A stretch of 64,000 nt of DNA from Polaribacter sp. Hel_I_88 (GTDB lineage: Bacteria; Bacteroidota; Bacteroidia; Flavobacteriales; Flavobacteriaceae): positions 930,001 through 994,000 of the forward strand of contig NZ_JHZZ01000001.1 in NCBI RefSeq assembly GCF_000687935.1, written 5' to 3'. The translations under genes were made by a program, and so were the position numbers. Below the pieces are notes generated by a model. It did not search any database. It had not been told where the DNA came from and saw only the letters and a list, made by a program, of their open reading frames with translations. Every line of letters begins with the position of its first letter. Within the stretch, counting starts at the first letter, position 1. Shown here piece by piece: positions 34,737 through 43,547 of the stretch.

Positions 34737-36245
34737 ATGGCTTTCCCCATAGTAAATTCTATCATTTCTTGGTTTCTTAAAAAACGAATTCATCAAATTG
34801 AGTTGTTTTTAAAATATCCAATAGATGTTCAAAATGAACTTTTATTAAAATTGGTTTCTTCTTCAAAAAGAACCGAATTTGGTATGGAGCATAATTTTTC
34901 GTCGATTAAAACCTATGAGGATTTTGCAAAATTAGTGCCAATTCAAAAATATGAAAGCATTGAGCCATTAATTGAACGTTGCAGAAAAGGTGAACAGAAT
35001 TTATTTTGGCATACCAACATAAAATGGTTTGCAAAAAGTAGTGGCACTACCAATGCAAAAAGTAAATTTATTCCTGTAAGTGATGAAGCTTTAGAGTATT
35101 GCCACATGAAAGCTGGCAAAGATATGTTGTGTTTATACATTAATAATAATGAAGAAACACAGCTTTTTACGGGTAAAAGTTTGCGTTTAGGAGGCAGTTC
35201 AGATATTTATGAAGACAACAGTTCTTACTTTGGAGATTTGTCTGCAATTATAACAGAAAACCTACCTTTTTGGGCAGATTATAGTTCTGCTCCAAGCCAA
35301 GAAGTTGCTTTATTATCTGAATGGGAAACCAAAATGGAAGCCATTATTGATGAAACCATCAACGAAAATATTACAAGTTTAGTTGGTGTACCAAGTTGGA
35401 TGTTGGTGCTGCTAAATAGAGTTTTAGAAAGAACAGGAAAAAACAATATTTTAGAAGTCTGGCCAAATCTGGAGGTATATTTTCATGGAGGAGTTAATTT
35501 TAATCCTTACAGAGAACAATACAAAAAACTAATTCCGAAAAAGAATTTTCAGTATTATGAAATTTACAATGCTTCTGAAGGTTTTTTTGCAATTCAAGAT
35601 AACAACGGATCAAAAGAATTATTGTTGATGTTAGATTATGGAATTTTCTATGAATTTATTCCGATGTCTGATTATAATGGTGAAAACTCGAAAACAATTC
35701 CTTTATCCGAAGTTAAAAAAGAAATTGATTACGCTTTAATTATTACTACAAATGGAGGTTTATGGCGTTATTTAATTGGAGATACCATCAGATTTACAAG
35801 TTTAGAACCTTATAGAATTAAAATAACTGGCAGAACAAGACATTATATTAATGTTTTTGGTGAAGAATTAAATATCGAAAATGTAGAAGATGCCCTAAAA
35901 ATGGCAACTGAAAAAACAAATTCTTTAATTATTGATTATACTGTTGGTCCTATTTTTATGGAAGATAAAAAAAGTGGTGGACATGAGTGGATTATCGAGT
36001 TTAGTAAAAAACCTGAAAATATGGATTATTTTACAGAACTTTTAGACAATGCTTTAAAGGCCATAAATTCAGATTATGAAGCAAAACGTTATAATTCTAT
36101 GACCTTGGCAATGCCTAAAATTCATGTGGCTAAAGACGGTTTATTTTATGACTGGTTAAAGAAAAAAGACAAATTAGGTGGACAACATAAAGTACCAAGA
36201 TTATCTAATTCTAGAGCTTTTGTTGAAGAATTGTTATCATTATAA
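34737..36245 (+). CDS. GH3 auxin-responsive promoter family protein (acyl-adenylating type)
   Basis: This 502-residue protein spans the whole GH3 domain. Landmarks are FAKSSGTTNAKSKFIPVS near 98 (the ATP/AMP-binding loop, in place of the P-loop of other adenylating enzymes), YNASEGFFAIQD near 278, and RYLIGDTIRFTS followed by KITGRTRHYINVFGEEL near 345-365. In plants GH3 enzymes join amino acids to hormones. The role of bacterial members is unknown but an ATP-dependent acyl-amide synthetase reaction is likely. It is divergent from the DUF2797 gene. Confidence 0.88.
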   Translation: MAFPIVNSIISWFLKKRIHQIELFLKYPIDVQNELLLKLVSSSKRTEFGMEHNFSSIKTYEDFAKLVPIQKYESIEPLIERCRKGEQNLFWHTNIKWFAKSSGTTNAKSKFIPVSDEALEYCHMKAGKDMLCLYINNNEETQLFTGKSLRLGGSSDIYEDNSSYFGDLSAIITENLPFWADYSSAPSQEVALLSEWETKMEAIIDETINENITSLVGVPSWMLVLLNRVLERTGKNNILEVWPNLEVYFHGGVNFNPYREQYKKLIPKKNFQYYEIYNASEGFFAIQDNNGSKELLLMLDYGIFYEFIPMSDYNGENSKTIPLSEVKKEIDYALIITTNGGLWRYLIGDTIRFTSLEPYRIKITGRTRHYINVFGEELNIENVEDALKMATEKTNSLIIDYTVGPIFMEDKKSGGHEWIIEFSKKPENMDYFTELLDNALKAINSDYEAKRYNSMTLAMPKIHVAKDGLFYDWLKKKDKLGGQHKVPRLSNSRAFVEELLSL

Positions 36246-36246
36246 A

Positions 36247-38127
36247 CTACTCTTTTGCACAACTTTCACAATAGGTTTTTCTTAAATACTCGTTCTCTAA
36301 TAATTGAAAAGTTACCCCATCATTTAAAGAAGCATTAAAAATTTTACAAAATCTTTCTTGATTCATATTAATAGCATTTAACATCATGGTTCTGTAATTG
36401 TTAGATGCCACATTGTATTGATTGGTAATTGTTAAGTTTAAATAGTAAAACAACAAATCTTCATCCACAGTAATTGTTCTAACTTTTTCATCTAACAAAT
36501 CAATAGCATCATCTTTATTAGCATAATAATTTAAAAACTGTGCCAAACTTAAATAATCAAAGTTCGATAAATTAAAATTTTCATAAGTATCCACAATAAA
36601 ATCTATTGATTCATCTTTAGCATCATAATTTTTTGCAATCATATTCTTTTTTGCTTTCACAATATGAAAGTTGACAAACATTCTGTCAATTAAATTAGCC
36701 TTAATACCTATTTTTTTAAGTTGATAAATATCTTTTTTAAAATCTGCAATGGTTATTTTTTCCCAATTATTCTCCCAAATAACGAACCGTAAAACCACCA
36801 AATTATACTTTATTTTTATGTTTTTTGGATCTAGTTGCTCTAATTTTTTAAGTTCGTCAAAAGCTATTTTAGCATAACTAATATTCAACAAATACTTAAA
36901 CATGCTATTTTTATTTAAAACAGGAACAAACTTTAATTGCTTAGGTACATTTAGTTGTTGTAATTTTTCTGGCGAGTTTTCTTCTTTTAATTTCTCAAAA
37001 ATTGAGTTTTGCACAATTAACGCTTCTTCAATATTTTCTTTCAGTATAAAATCATTAAAAACAGTAATTAATTTACTGGTTGTCATTTCTTTGTACTTAT
37101 CCTTTTTCTCTAAATCTAAAGTGATGACTGCTTTTCTATGGTTTTTTAAATAGATTTCTAATTCATTAGAAACTGCACCTACTACTTTCTGTTTGATTTC
37201 TTTTTTAGAGAGTTCTTTTAAATTTTTATACTTGCTTTTGCTGATGTCATTCAAAAACTCTACCCAATTTTCGGCAGATGAAATTTCTGTTTCAATATCT
37301 GGTTTTTGAAAAGATTGCATCGATTTTGCAATACTTTCTGCACGTAATTTCTGTAGTTCTAAATTTCTTTCTAAACTCCCTTCAATAGATGAATACGCTT
37401 TGATATTTATTTTTTTGATATTAAAATCTGTCAACTTTAAAGAATCATAAACAGGTTTTATATCTTCAGGTAAATAAGCAGCTTTGTTTTTTTGAAACGG
37501 AATTACAAATTTTAGTTTTTTATATTTTGTAACAAATTTATCTTTTGTGGTTGTTATTTCTTTTGATTTATAGGTAAGCGAATCTAAATAAACACCCATA
37601 TCTAACAAATCCCAAGGATAGGATTCTAAATTATAAATTCTTTGATATCTACAAAGTACTTTATTATTTAAAAACAGGATATTAAACTCTAATTCTTCGT
37701 TTTCTAAATTTGCAGGAACTGTACCAACAAAAGTTTTAAATCTATTTCCTAAAGTTGGTTTAAAACCTCTAACCAATTGTTTTGCATAAACAGGCTGTAA
37801 AATTGTACCTCTAATTTGAGAATCTTCTATAATAGAATCACATTTATATCTAGTTTTCGAAACTACATCTATAGCAATTCCATCTCCAGCTTTTTTGAAT
37901 AAATTAATTCCCCAATTTTTATCAGTAATTTGAAAATACAGTTTATTACCTTCTCTTAAAATAGAGTAACCAATTTCTTTTGGAGTATTTTTAAAATATG
38001 CATTAAAATAACCGCAATTAGCATCTGTGTTCGAATTTTGACTAAAACGAATATCATAAAAATTTTGTGCGGTTAAATTTGATGTAACAATAAAAGTAAG
38101 TACAATAAGGAGGAATATTTTTTTCAT
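36247..38127 (-). CDS. Exported protein with OmpA-like domain
   Basis: The product has 626 residues from the ATG at 38127; the open frame extends to a TTG at 38163, which is less likely because MKKIFLLIVLTFIVTSNLTAQ from the ATG is a clean signal peptide. In the middle a stretch (KKINIKAYSSIEGSLERNLELQKLRAESIAKSM split across about 250-285) resembles the OmpA peptidoglycan-binding fold. The C-terminal half is helical with TPR-like character (FKYLLNISYAKIAFDELKKL, LAQFLNYYANKDDAIDLLDE). Exact role unknown; probably periplasmic or outer-membrane associated. Its stop is one base from that of the convergent GH3-family gene. Confidence 0.7.
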   Translation of the reverse strand: MKKIFLLIVLTFIVTSNLTAQNFYDIRFSQNSNTDANCGYFNAYFKNTPKEIGYSILREGNKLYFQITDKNWGINLFKKAGDGIAIDVVSKTRYKCDSIIEDSQIRGTILQPVYAKQLVRGFKPTLGNRFKTFVGTVPANLENEELEFNILFLNNKVLCRYQRIYNLESYPWDLLDMGVYLDSLTYKSKEITTTKDKFVTKYKKLKFVIPFQKNKAAYLPEDIKPVYDSLKLTDFNIKKINIKAYSSIEGSLERNLELQKLRAESIAKSMQSFQKPDIETEISSAENWVEFLNDISKSKYKNLKELSKKEIKQKVVGAVSNELEIYLKNHRKAVITLDLEKKDKYKEMTTSKLITVFNDFILKENIEEALIVQNSIFEKLKEENSPEKLQQLNVPKQLKFVPVLNKNSMFKYLLNISYAKIAFDELKKLEQLDPKNIKIKYNLVVLRFVIWENNWEKITIADFKKDIYQLKKIGIKANLIDRMFVNFHIVKAKKNMIAKNYDAKDESIDFIVDTYENFNLSNFDYLSLAQFLNYYANKDDAIDLLDEKVRTITVDEDLLFYYLNLTITNQYNVASNNYRTMMLNAINMNQERFCKIFNASLNDGVTFQLLENEYLRKTYCESCAKE

Positions 38128-38192
38128 AGCTTTGATTGGATTATCAGAAATCGATAATTTCAAAAATACTAAAAAATTCCAGTTATAAAAAA

Positions 38193-39170
38193 CTAAACCT
38201 TTCGCTCAACAACATAATCAATCATTTGTAAAAGCGAGGTTTTATAAGGAGATTCTGGGTAATTATTTAAAATGGCTAATGCTTTACTTTTGTAGTCATT
38301 CATTTGCGAAATGGTGTATTCAATTCCCCCGTTATTTTTTACGAAAGCAATTACTTCTTTTACTCTAACCTTGTCTTTATTGTATTTTTTGATTGAGTTG
38401 ATAATCCAAGCTTTATCTTTTTTTGAACAGTTATTTAACGTATAAATTAAAGGCAAGGTCATTTTTTGCTCTTTGATATCAATTCCTGTAGGTTTCCCTA
38501 TTTTTTCATCAGAATAATCAAACAAATCATCCTTAATTTGAAAAGCGATCCCAATATATTCGCCAAACTTTCGCATTTGTTGCACAGTGTCTTGATTAGC
38601 GCCCACTGAAGCTGCACCAATGCCACAACAAGCTGCAATTAAAGTAGCTGTTTTTTGTCTGATAATATCAAAATAAACGTCTTCAGTAATGTCTAATTTT
38701 CTAGCTTTTTCAATTTGGAGTAATTCACCTTCGCTCATTTCACGAACTGCAATTGAAATTAGCTTTAGCAAATCAAAATCTTCATTATCTATGGATAAAA
38801 GCAATCCTTTAGAGAGTAAAAAATCGCCCACTAAAACAGCAATTTTATTTTTCCATAAAGCATTTAGAGAGAAAAAACCACGTCTTCTGTTAGAATCATC
38901 TACAACATCATCATGTACTAAAGTTGCTGTATGAATTAATTCTACAACAGAGGCTCCTCTGTAAGTTCGCTCATCAAAACCACCATTAGAAACCATTTTT
39001 GCAACCAAAAACACAAACATTGGGCGCATTTGTTTTCCTTTTCTACGAACAATATAATAGGTAATTCTATTTAAAAGTGGCACTTTAGACAACATAGAAT
39101 CCTTGAACTTTTTCTCAAAGAGTTCCATTTCATTTTTAATGGGAAGTTTTATAAGTTCTACTGGTTTCAT
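38193..39170 (-). CDS. Polyprenyl (octaprenyl-type) diphosphate synthase
   Basis: This 325-residue trans-isoprenyl diphosphate synthase shows the first aspartate-rich motif LVHDDVVDDSNRRRG near 93, the second motif FQIKDDLFDYSDEKIGKP near 215, and GKQMRPMFV near 45. It builds the polyprenyl tail of menaquinone from farnesyl diphosphate and isopentenyl diphosphate. The chain length cannot be read with certainty from the sequence. It is monocistronic or linked to the OmpA-like gene 29 bp downstream. Confidence 0.93.
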   Translation of the reverse strand: MKPVELIKLPIKNEMELFEKKFKDSMLSKVPLLNRITYYIVRRKGKQMRPMFVFLVAKMVSNGGFDERTYRGASVVELIHTATLVHDDVVDDSNRRRGFFSLNALWKNKIAVLVGDFLLSKGLLLSIDNEDFDLLKLISIAVREMSEGELLQIEKARKLDITEDVYFDIIRQKTATLIAACCGIGAASVGANQDTVQQMRKFGEYIGIAFQIKDDLFDYSDEKIGKPTGIDIKEQKMTLPLIYTLNNCSKKDKAWIINSIKKYNKDKVRVKEVIAFVKNNGGIEYTISQMNDYKSKALAILNNYPESPYKTSLLQMIDYVVERKV

Positions 39171-39271
39171 TTAAGTTGAAGTAGTTACAGTATTTCTCGT
39201 AAAAGTACAAAATTTAAGGTTTATTATGAGTTGAAGTGTAGGTTAATAAAAACAAAAAATATGGATAAAAA

Positions 39272-39595
39272 TTATTCTATAATAACAACTCCAGGTTTTA
39301 TATCAATATCTAAAAAAGATTCCGCTTTTGGTATAAGACTTACTAAAGAGTTATATCTGGCATCTATGCCATTCAAAACTATTAAAGTTATAGAATATTT
39401 TTCTATATTTTGCTGATAACTAAAATTTTTATCTAAAGTGAGCAAAACTTTTAATCCTTTAGAGTGCATTTGTTTTAATAAATCTCCATTTTTTATTCCA
39501 GACCAACCCATTTCTGGAACTGTTAAAACTTCAAAATTCTCACTAAATCTGTATTTTAATTTTTTTGGTAAGTTTTCGTCAAGCAGCAGTTTCAT
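39272..39595 (-). CDS. DUF5615 PIN-like protein (putative toxin)
   Basis: This 107-residue protein has the PIN-like DUF5615 fold: MKLLLDENLPKKL with the first acidic residue Asp6-Glu7, a middle Gly-x-x-Asn-Gly-Asp segment (WSGIKNGDLLKQM) and TLDKNFSY with an acidic residue near 68. These proteins are proposed RNases paired with DUF433 antitoxins. It overlaps the DUF433 gene by 17 bp, the usual arrangement. An open frame on the opposite strand (39231-39416) is a shadow. Confidence 0.82.
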   Translation of the reverse strand: MKLLLDENLPKKLKYRFSENFEVLTVPEMGWSGIKNGDLLKQMHSKGLKVLLTLDKNFSYQQNIEKYSITLIVLNGIDARYNSLVSLIPKAESFLDIDIKPGVVIIE

Positions 39596-39815
39596 TCTTG
39601 TCTAAAATATAAGATGCAGATAATTCCAAAATTTTTTTTGCAGCAACTTTTTTGACTGTTGGATAGTTTTCTAAAAAATCTTGTAAGTTTTCTCCTCCTT
39701 GCAAATAATCAAATAAAATTTTAACTGGAACACGTGTACTTTTAAAAACAGGAGTTCCTCCTAAAATATCGTCAGAAGTCGTAACATATTTATGTAGAAT
39801 GTTTTTTGTTTCCAT
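39579..39815 (-). CDS. DUF433 protein (putative antitoxin)
   Basis: This 78-residue protein matches the DUF433 pattern: ITxxxxILGGTPVFKSTRVPVKILFDYLQGG, then LQDFLENYPTVKKVAAKKIL, a helix-turn-helix-like DNA-binding domain. It is upstream of and overlaps the DUF5615 gene, so the pair is translated together as a toxin-antitoxin-like module that probably represses its own promoter. A TATATTTA sequence about 22 bp upstream of the ATG is one base off the -7 consensus. Confidence 0.82.
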   Translation of the reverse strand: METKNILHKYVTTSDDILGGTPVFKSTRVPVKILFDYLQGGENLQDFLENYPTVKKVAAKKILELSASYILDKNETAA

Positions 39816-39870
39816 TTTAGTACTTTTTATAAATATACAAAAATTTCTTTAAATTTAAAATTCAATAAAC

Positions 39871-40908
39871 CTAACTTTTATTCGCTAATTGCCCACAAGC
39901 AGCATCAATGTCTTTACCTCTGCTTCTCCTAACATTTATAGTAATATCGTTCATTTCTAAATTAGAAATATAGCTATTAATTGCAGCTGAACTTGCTTGT
40001 TGAAACTCGCCATCATCAATAGGATTGTATTCAATTAAATTAACTTTACAAGGCACAGCTTTGCAAAAATCAACCAATGCTTTTATGTCTTCTTTTTTAT
40101 CATTGATGCCTTCCCAAACAATATATTCGTACGTAATTGCACGTTTGGTTTTTTCGTACCAATACTCTAAAGATTCTTTTAAATCTGCTAAAGGAAATGT
40201 GCTATTAAAAGGCATAATTGAGGTTCTAACTTCATCAATTGCAGAGTGTAAAGAAACTGCTAAATTGAACTTCACCTCTTCATCTGCCATCATTTTTATC
40301 ATTTTTGGCACACCAGAAGTAGAAACTGTTATTCTTTTAGACGACATTCCTAAACCTTCAGGAGATGTAATCATCTCAATAGATTTCAAAACATTTTTGT
40401 AGTTCATTAAAGGCTCACCCATTCCCATAAAAACAATGTTTGTTAAAGGGTGATTATGATACAATCTACTCTGTTTATCAATCACAACAACTTGATCGTA
40501 AATTTCATCAGGATTTAGATTACGCATTCTTTTTAAACGAGCAGTTGCACAAAACTTACAATCTAAACTACAACCAACTTGACTAGAAACACAAGCTGTT
40601 GTTCTTTTTTTTGTGGGAATTAAAACAGATTCTACAATTAAACCATCATGTAATTTGATGCCGTTTTTTATGGTACCATCTTCACTTCTTTGCATAGAAT
40701 CAACTTTTATATGATTAATTACAAAGTTGTTCTCTAACATTTCTCTGGTTTGTTTAGAAATGTTGGTCATATCTTCAAAAGTATGTAAAGATTTGCTCCA
40801 AAGCCATTCATATACTTGATTTCCGCGAAATGCTTTATCGCCATTTTCTACAAAAAAATCTCGCAATTGCTCTTTAGTTAAGGCTCTTATGTCTTTCTTT
40901 TTAATCAA
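39871..40908 (-). CDS. rlmN: 23S rRNA (adenine2503-C2)-methyltransferase
   Basis: This 345-residue radical-SAM enzyme methylates A2503 of 23S rRNA and A37 of some tRNAs. The radical SAM cluster motif CSLDCKFCATARLKRM lies near 112, with GMGEPLMNY and the second conserved cysteine near the C-terminus (DIDAACGQL). An internal VSLHSAID segment and VNLIEYNPI are typical. The start codon is TTG (MIKKKDIRALTKEQL) with TATTTTTG as a possible -7 box at 40935-40942. It is separated from queA by a 230-bp gap holding a terminator and repeat fragments. Confidence 0.95.
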   Translation of the reverse strand: MIKKKDIRALTKEQLRDFFVENGDKAFRGNQVYEWLWSKSLHTFEDMTNISKQTREMLENNFVINHIKVDSMQRSEDGTIKNGIKLHDGLIVESVLIPTKKRTTACVSSQVGCSLDCKFCATARLKRMRNLNPDEIYDQVVVIDKQSRLYHNHPLTNIVFMGMGEPLMNYKNVLKSIEMITSPEGLGMSSKRITVSTSGVPKMIKMMADEEVKFNLAVSLHSAIDEVRTSIMPFNSTFPLADLKESLEYWYEKTKRAITYEYIVWEGINDKKEDIKALVDFCKAVPCKVNLIEYNPIDDGEFQQASSAAINSYISNLEMNDITINVRRSRGKDIDAACGQLANKS

Positions 40909-40997
40909 GTTTTCTAGTTTTTAAAATAGATATGCAAAAATACGTATATAATTTTAGCTTATAACTATTGTTATTAAATTGGCTTGCGTTAGCGATT

Positions 40998-41066
40998 GAA
41001 ACCTTTCGACTTCGCTCAAAATAAATTCTAAACGCGACTTGGTCCTGAATTTCTTCAGGATAAAGA
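40998..41066. repeat. REP-like fragment between rlmN and queA
   Basis: CCTTTCGACTTCGCTC is a half-palindrome of a type common in Bacteroidota, and TCCTGAA/TTCAGGA (41043-41060) forms a small 7-bp hairpin. The remainder of the 230-bp gap holds only the queA terminator. Confidence 0.5.
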
Positions 41067-41081
41067 AACGCCCAAAAACAA

Positions 41082-41112
41082 AAAAACTGACAATTCTAAA
41101 TCGCCAGTTTTT
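41082..41112 (-). terminator. Rho-independent terminator of queA
   Basis: On the minus strand AAAAACTGGCGATT pairs with AATTGTCAGTTTTT around a TAG loop, a 14-bp stem including two G-U pairs and ending in a T-run. On the plus strand the two wobble pairs become A-C mismatches, so the hairpin belongs to the minus-strand transcript. It begins 26 bp after the queA stop. Confidence 0.75.
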
Positions 41113-41138
41113 AATAGTATTTTAAACTTATAATCTTT

Positions 41139-42188
41139 TTAGATAATTAAAAGTGCATCTCCATATGTAGAGAATTTATAGCCTTCTTTAATCGCTAATT
41201 TGTATGCTTCCATTAAAAAATCGTATCCTGCAAATGCTGCTCCTTGCATCATTAAGGTAGATTTTGGTGGATGAAAATTCGTAATCATTGCATTTGCAAT
41301 GCTAAAATCGTAAGGAGGAAAAATAAATTTATTCGTCCAACCTTCATAAGCATTTAACTCTTGTTTAGAAGAAACTGAAGATTCTACAGTTCTCATAACT
41401 GTGGTACCAACTGCACAAATTCTTCTTTTTTCTTTTTTTGCTTTGTTAATTTTATCTGCAGTTGCTGCAGGAATACTAACTTGCTCAGAATCCATTTTGT
41501 GTTTCGATAAATCTTCTACTTCCACAGAACTAAAAGTACCCAAACCAATATGCAGTGTCATTTCAGCAAAATCAATTCCTTTAATTTCTAAACGTTTTAA
41601 TAAATGTTTAGAAAAGTGTAAACCAGCTGCAGGAGCTGCAACAGCACCTTCATTTTTTGCATAAATTGTTTGGTAACGCTCTTCATCTGAAGCCTCCACT
41701 TCTCTATTTATTGATCTTGGCAAAGGAGTTTCGCCCAATTCTAGTAATTTTTCTCTAAAAGCTTCGTAACTTCCATCAAACAAAAAACGTAATGTTCTTC
41801 CTCTTGATGTTGTATTATCGATAACTTCTGCAACTAAACTATCATCATCACCAAAAAATAATTTGTTTCCAATTCTAATTTTCCTTGCTGGGTCTACTAA
41901 AACATCCCATAATCTATTTTCTGCATTTAGTTCTCTTAATAAGAAAACCTCAATTCTTGCACCTGTTTTTTCTTTGTTACCATACATTCTTGCAGGAAAA
42001 ACCTTGGTGTTGTTCAACATCATAACATCACCTTCATCAAAATAATCAATAAGGTCTTTAAACGTTTTATGCTCAATTGTTTGGTCTTTTCTATTCAATA
42101 CCATTAAACGAGATTCATCTCTATGTTCTGGAGGATAAACTGCTAACAATTCTTCTGGTAATTCAAAATCAAATTGTGATAATTTCAT
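41139..42188 (-). CDS. queA: S-adenosylmethionine:tRNA ribosyltransferase-isomerase
   Basis: QueA (349 residues) makes epoxyqueuosine in tRNA by moving the ribosyl part of SAM to preQ1. The family length is about 350 and the conserved parts are all present: [89 protein letters not shown] and [12 protein letters not shown]. The gene has its own promoter-like sequence at 42212-42243 and a terminator, and aroA lies 67 bp upstream on the same strand. Confidence 0.95.
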   Translation of the reverse strand: MKLSQFDFELPEELLAVYPPEHRDESRLMVLNRKDQTIEHKTFKDLIDYFDEGDVMMLNNTKVFPARMYGNKEKTGARIEVFLLRELNAENRLWDVLVDPARKIRIGNKLFFGDDDSLVAEVIDNTTSRGRTLRFLFDGSYEAFREKLLELGETPLPRSINREVEASDEERYQTIYAKNEGAVAAPAAGLHFSKHLLKRLEIKGIDFAEMTLHIGLGTFSSVEVEDLSKHKMDSEQVSIPAATADKINKAKKEKRRICAVGTTVMRTVESSVSSKQELNAYEGWTNKFIFPPYDFSIANAMITNFHPPKSTLMMQGAAFAGYDFLMEAYKLAIKEGYKFSTYGDALLII

Positions 42189-42211
42189 ATAAATAATTTG
42201 CTTTAAAAATG

Positions 42212-42243
42212 CAAAGATACGATATGCGAATAGGCGTTGTCAA
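42212..42243 (-). promoter_or_regulatory. Promoter of queA
   Basis: On the minus strand TTG (42241-42243) is followed after 21 bp by TATCTTTG (42212-42219), matching TTG / TAnnTTTG. It lies between aroA and queA, so queA probably has its own start even if it is also read from aroA. Confidence 0.5.
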
Positions 42244-42255
42244 GTGTTTGACTAT

Positions 42256-43491
42256 TTATCTTTTAACTTCTTTTTGTTGGATGCCAATTTGCTGCATATC
42301 GTCCCAAAATTTTTGATACGATTTTGTAACAACTTCTGCATTTAATATTTTAACAGGAACCTTTAAAGCCAAAGGCGCAAAAGCCATTGCCATTCTATGA
42401 TCATTGTAGGTTTTTATAGCAATATTTTGGTTAATCTTGGTTGATTTTTCCAAATGTAAACTTTCATTTGTCACAGATATTTTTGCTCCTAATTTTGTTA
42501 ATTCGTCTTCTAAGGCAACTAATCTGTCTGTTTCTTTTATTTTTAAGGTATGCAAACCAGCTAAATTACAAGCAATACCCTCAGAAAAACAAGTAACTGC
42601 AATAGTTTGTGCAATATCTGGAGCGTTTTTTAAATCGATTTCTAAAACTTCCTTATTACTTTCTTTTTCTTTTTTCAGCGTGATAAAATTATCACCAAAA
42701 GTGGTTGTTACTCCAAAATGCTGGTAAATTTCTGACAAACAAGAATCGCCTTGTAAACTTTCTTTTTTGTACGCTGATAATTGAATTGTTGAACCAATTT
42801 CTGCGGATGCAACAATTGAATAAAAATAACTTGCAGAACTCCAATCAGATTCTACAACAACAGTTTGTTTTGCGATGTTTTTCTTCGGATGAACTTTGAT
42901 GAAATTCCCTTCAAAAGTATTTTCAATTCCTAATTGCGTTAACAAACTCAATGTCATCTTAATATAAGGAACAGACGTTATTTTTCCAACCAATTCAATT
43001 TCTAGTCCGTTTTGTAATTTTGATGCAATTAATAATAAAGAAGAAATATATTGGCTACTAACATTTCCATTAATTTGAACTTTATCTTTTGTAATTTTTG
43101 CTCCCTTAATTCTTATTGGTGGATATCCTTCTTTATCTTCATAGGTAATTTCTGCACCTAAATCACTCAACGCATTTACCAAAATTTCAATAGGTCTGTT
43201 TTGCATTCTTTCAGAACCTGTCAACACAGTTTCTCTAACTTCGTTTACAGCAAAATAACTTGTTAAAAAACGCATTGCTGTTCCTGCATGCCCAATATCT
43301 ACAAGTACTTCTTTGGTTGATAAAGCATGTTGCATGTGTACAGAATCATCAGAATCTGATAAATTATCAATGGTAATTTCTGGAAACAGTTTTTGCAAAA
43401 TCAATAATCTATTAGATTCACTTTTAGAACCAGAAATTGTTATTTCTTGATTTATTTTTTTATCGGCTAAAACATTTAACAATATGTCCAT
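42256..43491 (-). CDS. aroA: 3-phosphoshikimate 1-carboxyvinyltransferase (EPSP synthase)
   Basis: This 411-residue enzyme of the shikimate pathway transfers enolpyruvyl from PEP to shikimate 3-phosphate. Conserved segments are SKSESNRLLILQKL near 22-36, DIGHAGTAMRFLTSYFA near 92 (the GTxxR-type loop), LTGSERMQNRPIEILVNAL, SSQYISSLLL and NDHRMAMAFAPLAL near 366. It is a little shorter than the E. coli enzyme (427), as is usual in Bacteroidota. The sequence at the PEP site, GHAGTAMR, has Ala where class I enzymes have Asn-Ala-Gly-Thr. Confidence 0.93.
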   Translation of the reverse strand: MDILLNVLADKKINQEITISGSKSESNRLLILQKLFPEITIDNLSDSDDSVHMQHALSTKEVLVDIGHAGTAMRFLTSYFAVNEVRETVLTGSERMQNRPIEILVNALSDLGAEITYEDKEGYPPIRIKGAKITKDKVQINGNVSSQYISSLLLIASKLQNGLEIELVGKITSVPYIKMTLSLLTQLGIENTFEGNFIKVHPKKNIAKQTVVVESDWSSASYFYSIVASAEIGSTIQLSAYKKESLQGDSCLSEIYQHFGVTTTFGDNFITLKKEKESNKEVLEIDLKNAPDIAQTIAVTCFSEGIACNLAGLHTLKIKETDRLVALEDELTKLGAKISVTNESLHLEKSTKINQNIAIKTYNDHRMAMAFAPLALKVPVKILNAEVVTKSYQKFWDDMQQIGIQQKEVKR

Positions 43492-43547
43492 TCTAAAAAT
43501 TGATTTTTAATTCTTACTTTTAAACTCTAAAACTATAACTAATCCTT

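Noticed and set aside
39231-39416. Plus-strand open frame of 61 codons
   Set aside because: It lies antisense to the DUF5615 gene, whose family match is clear. It is a shadow frame.
42705-42899. Plus-strand open frames within aroA, queA, mfd and other large genes
   Set aside because: They lie antisense within well-recognised genes and show no family features.
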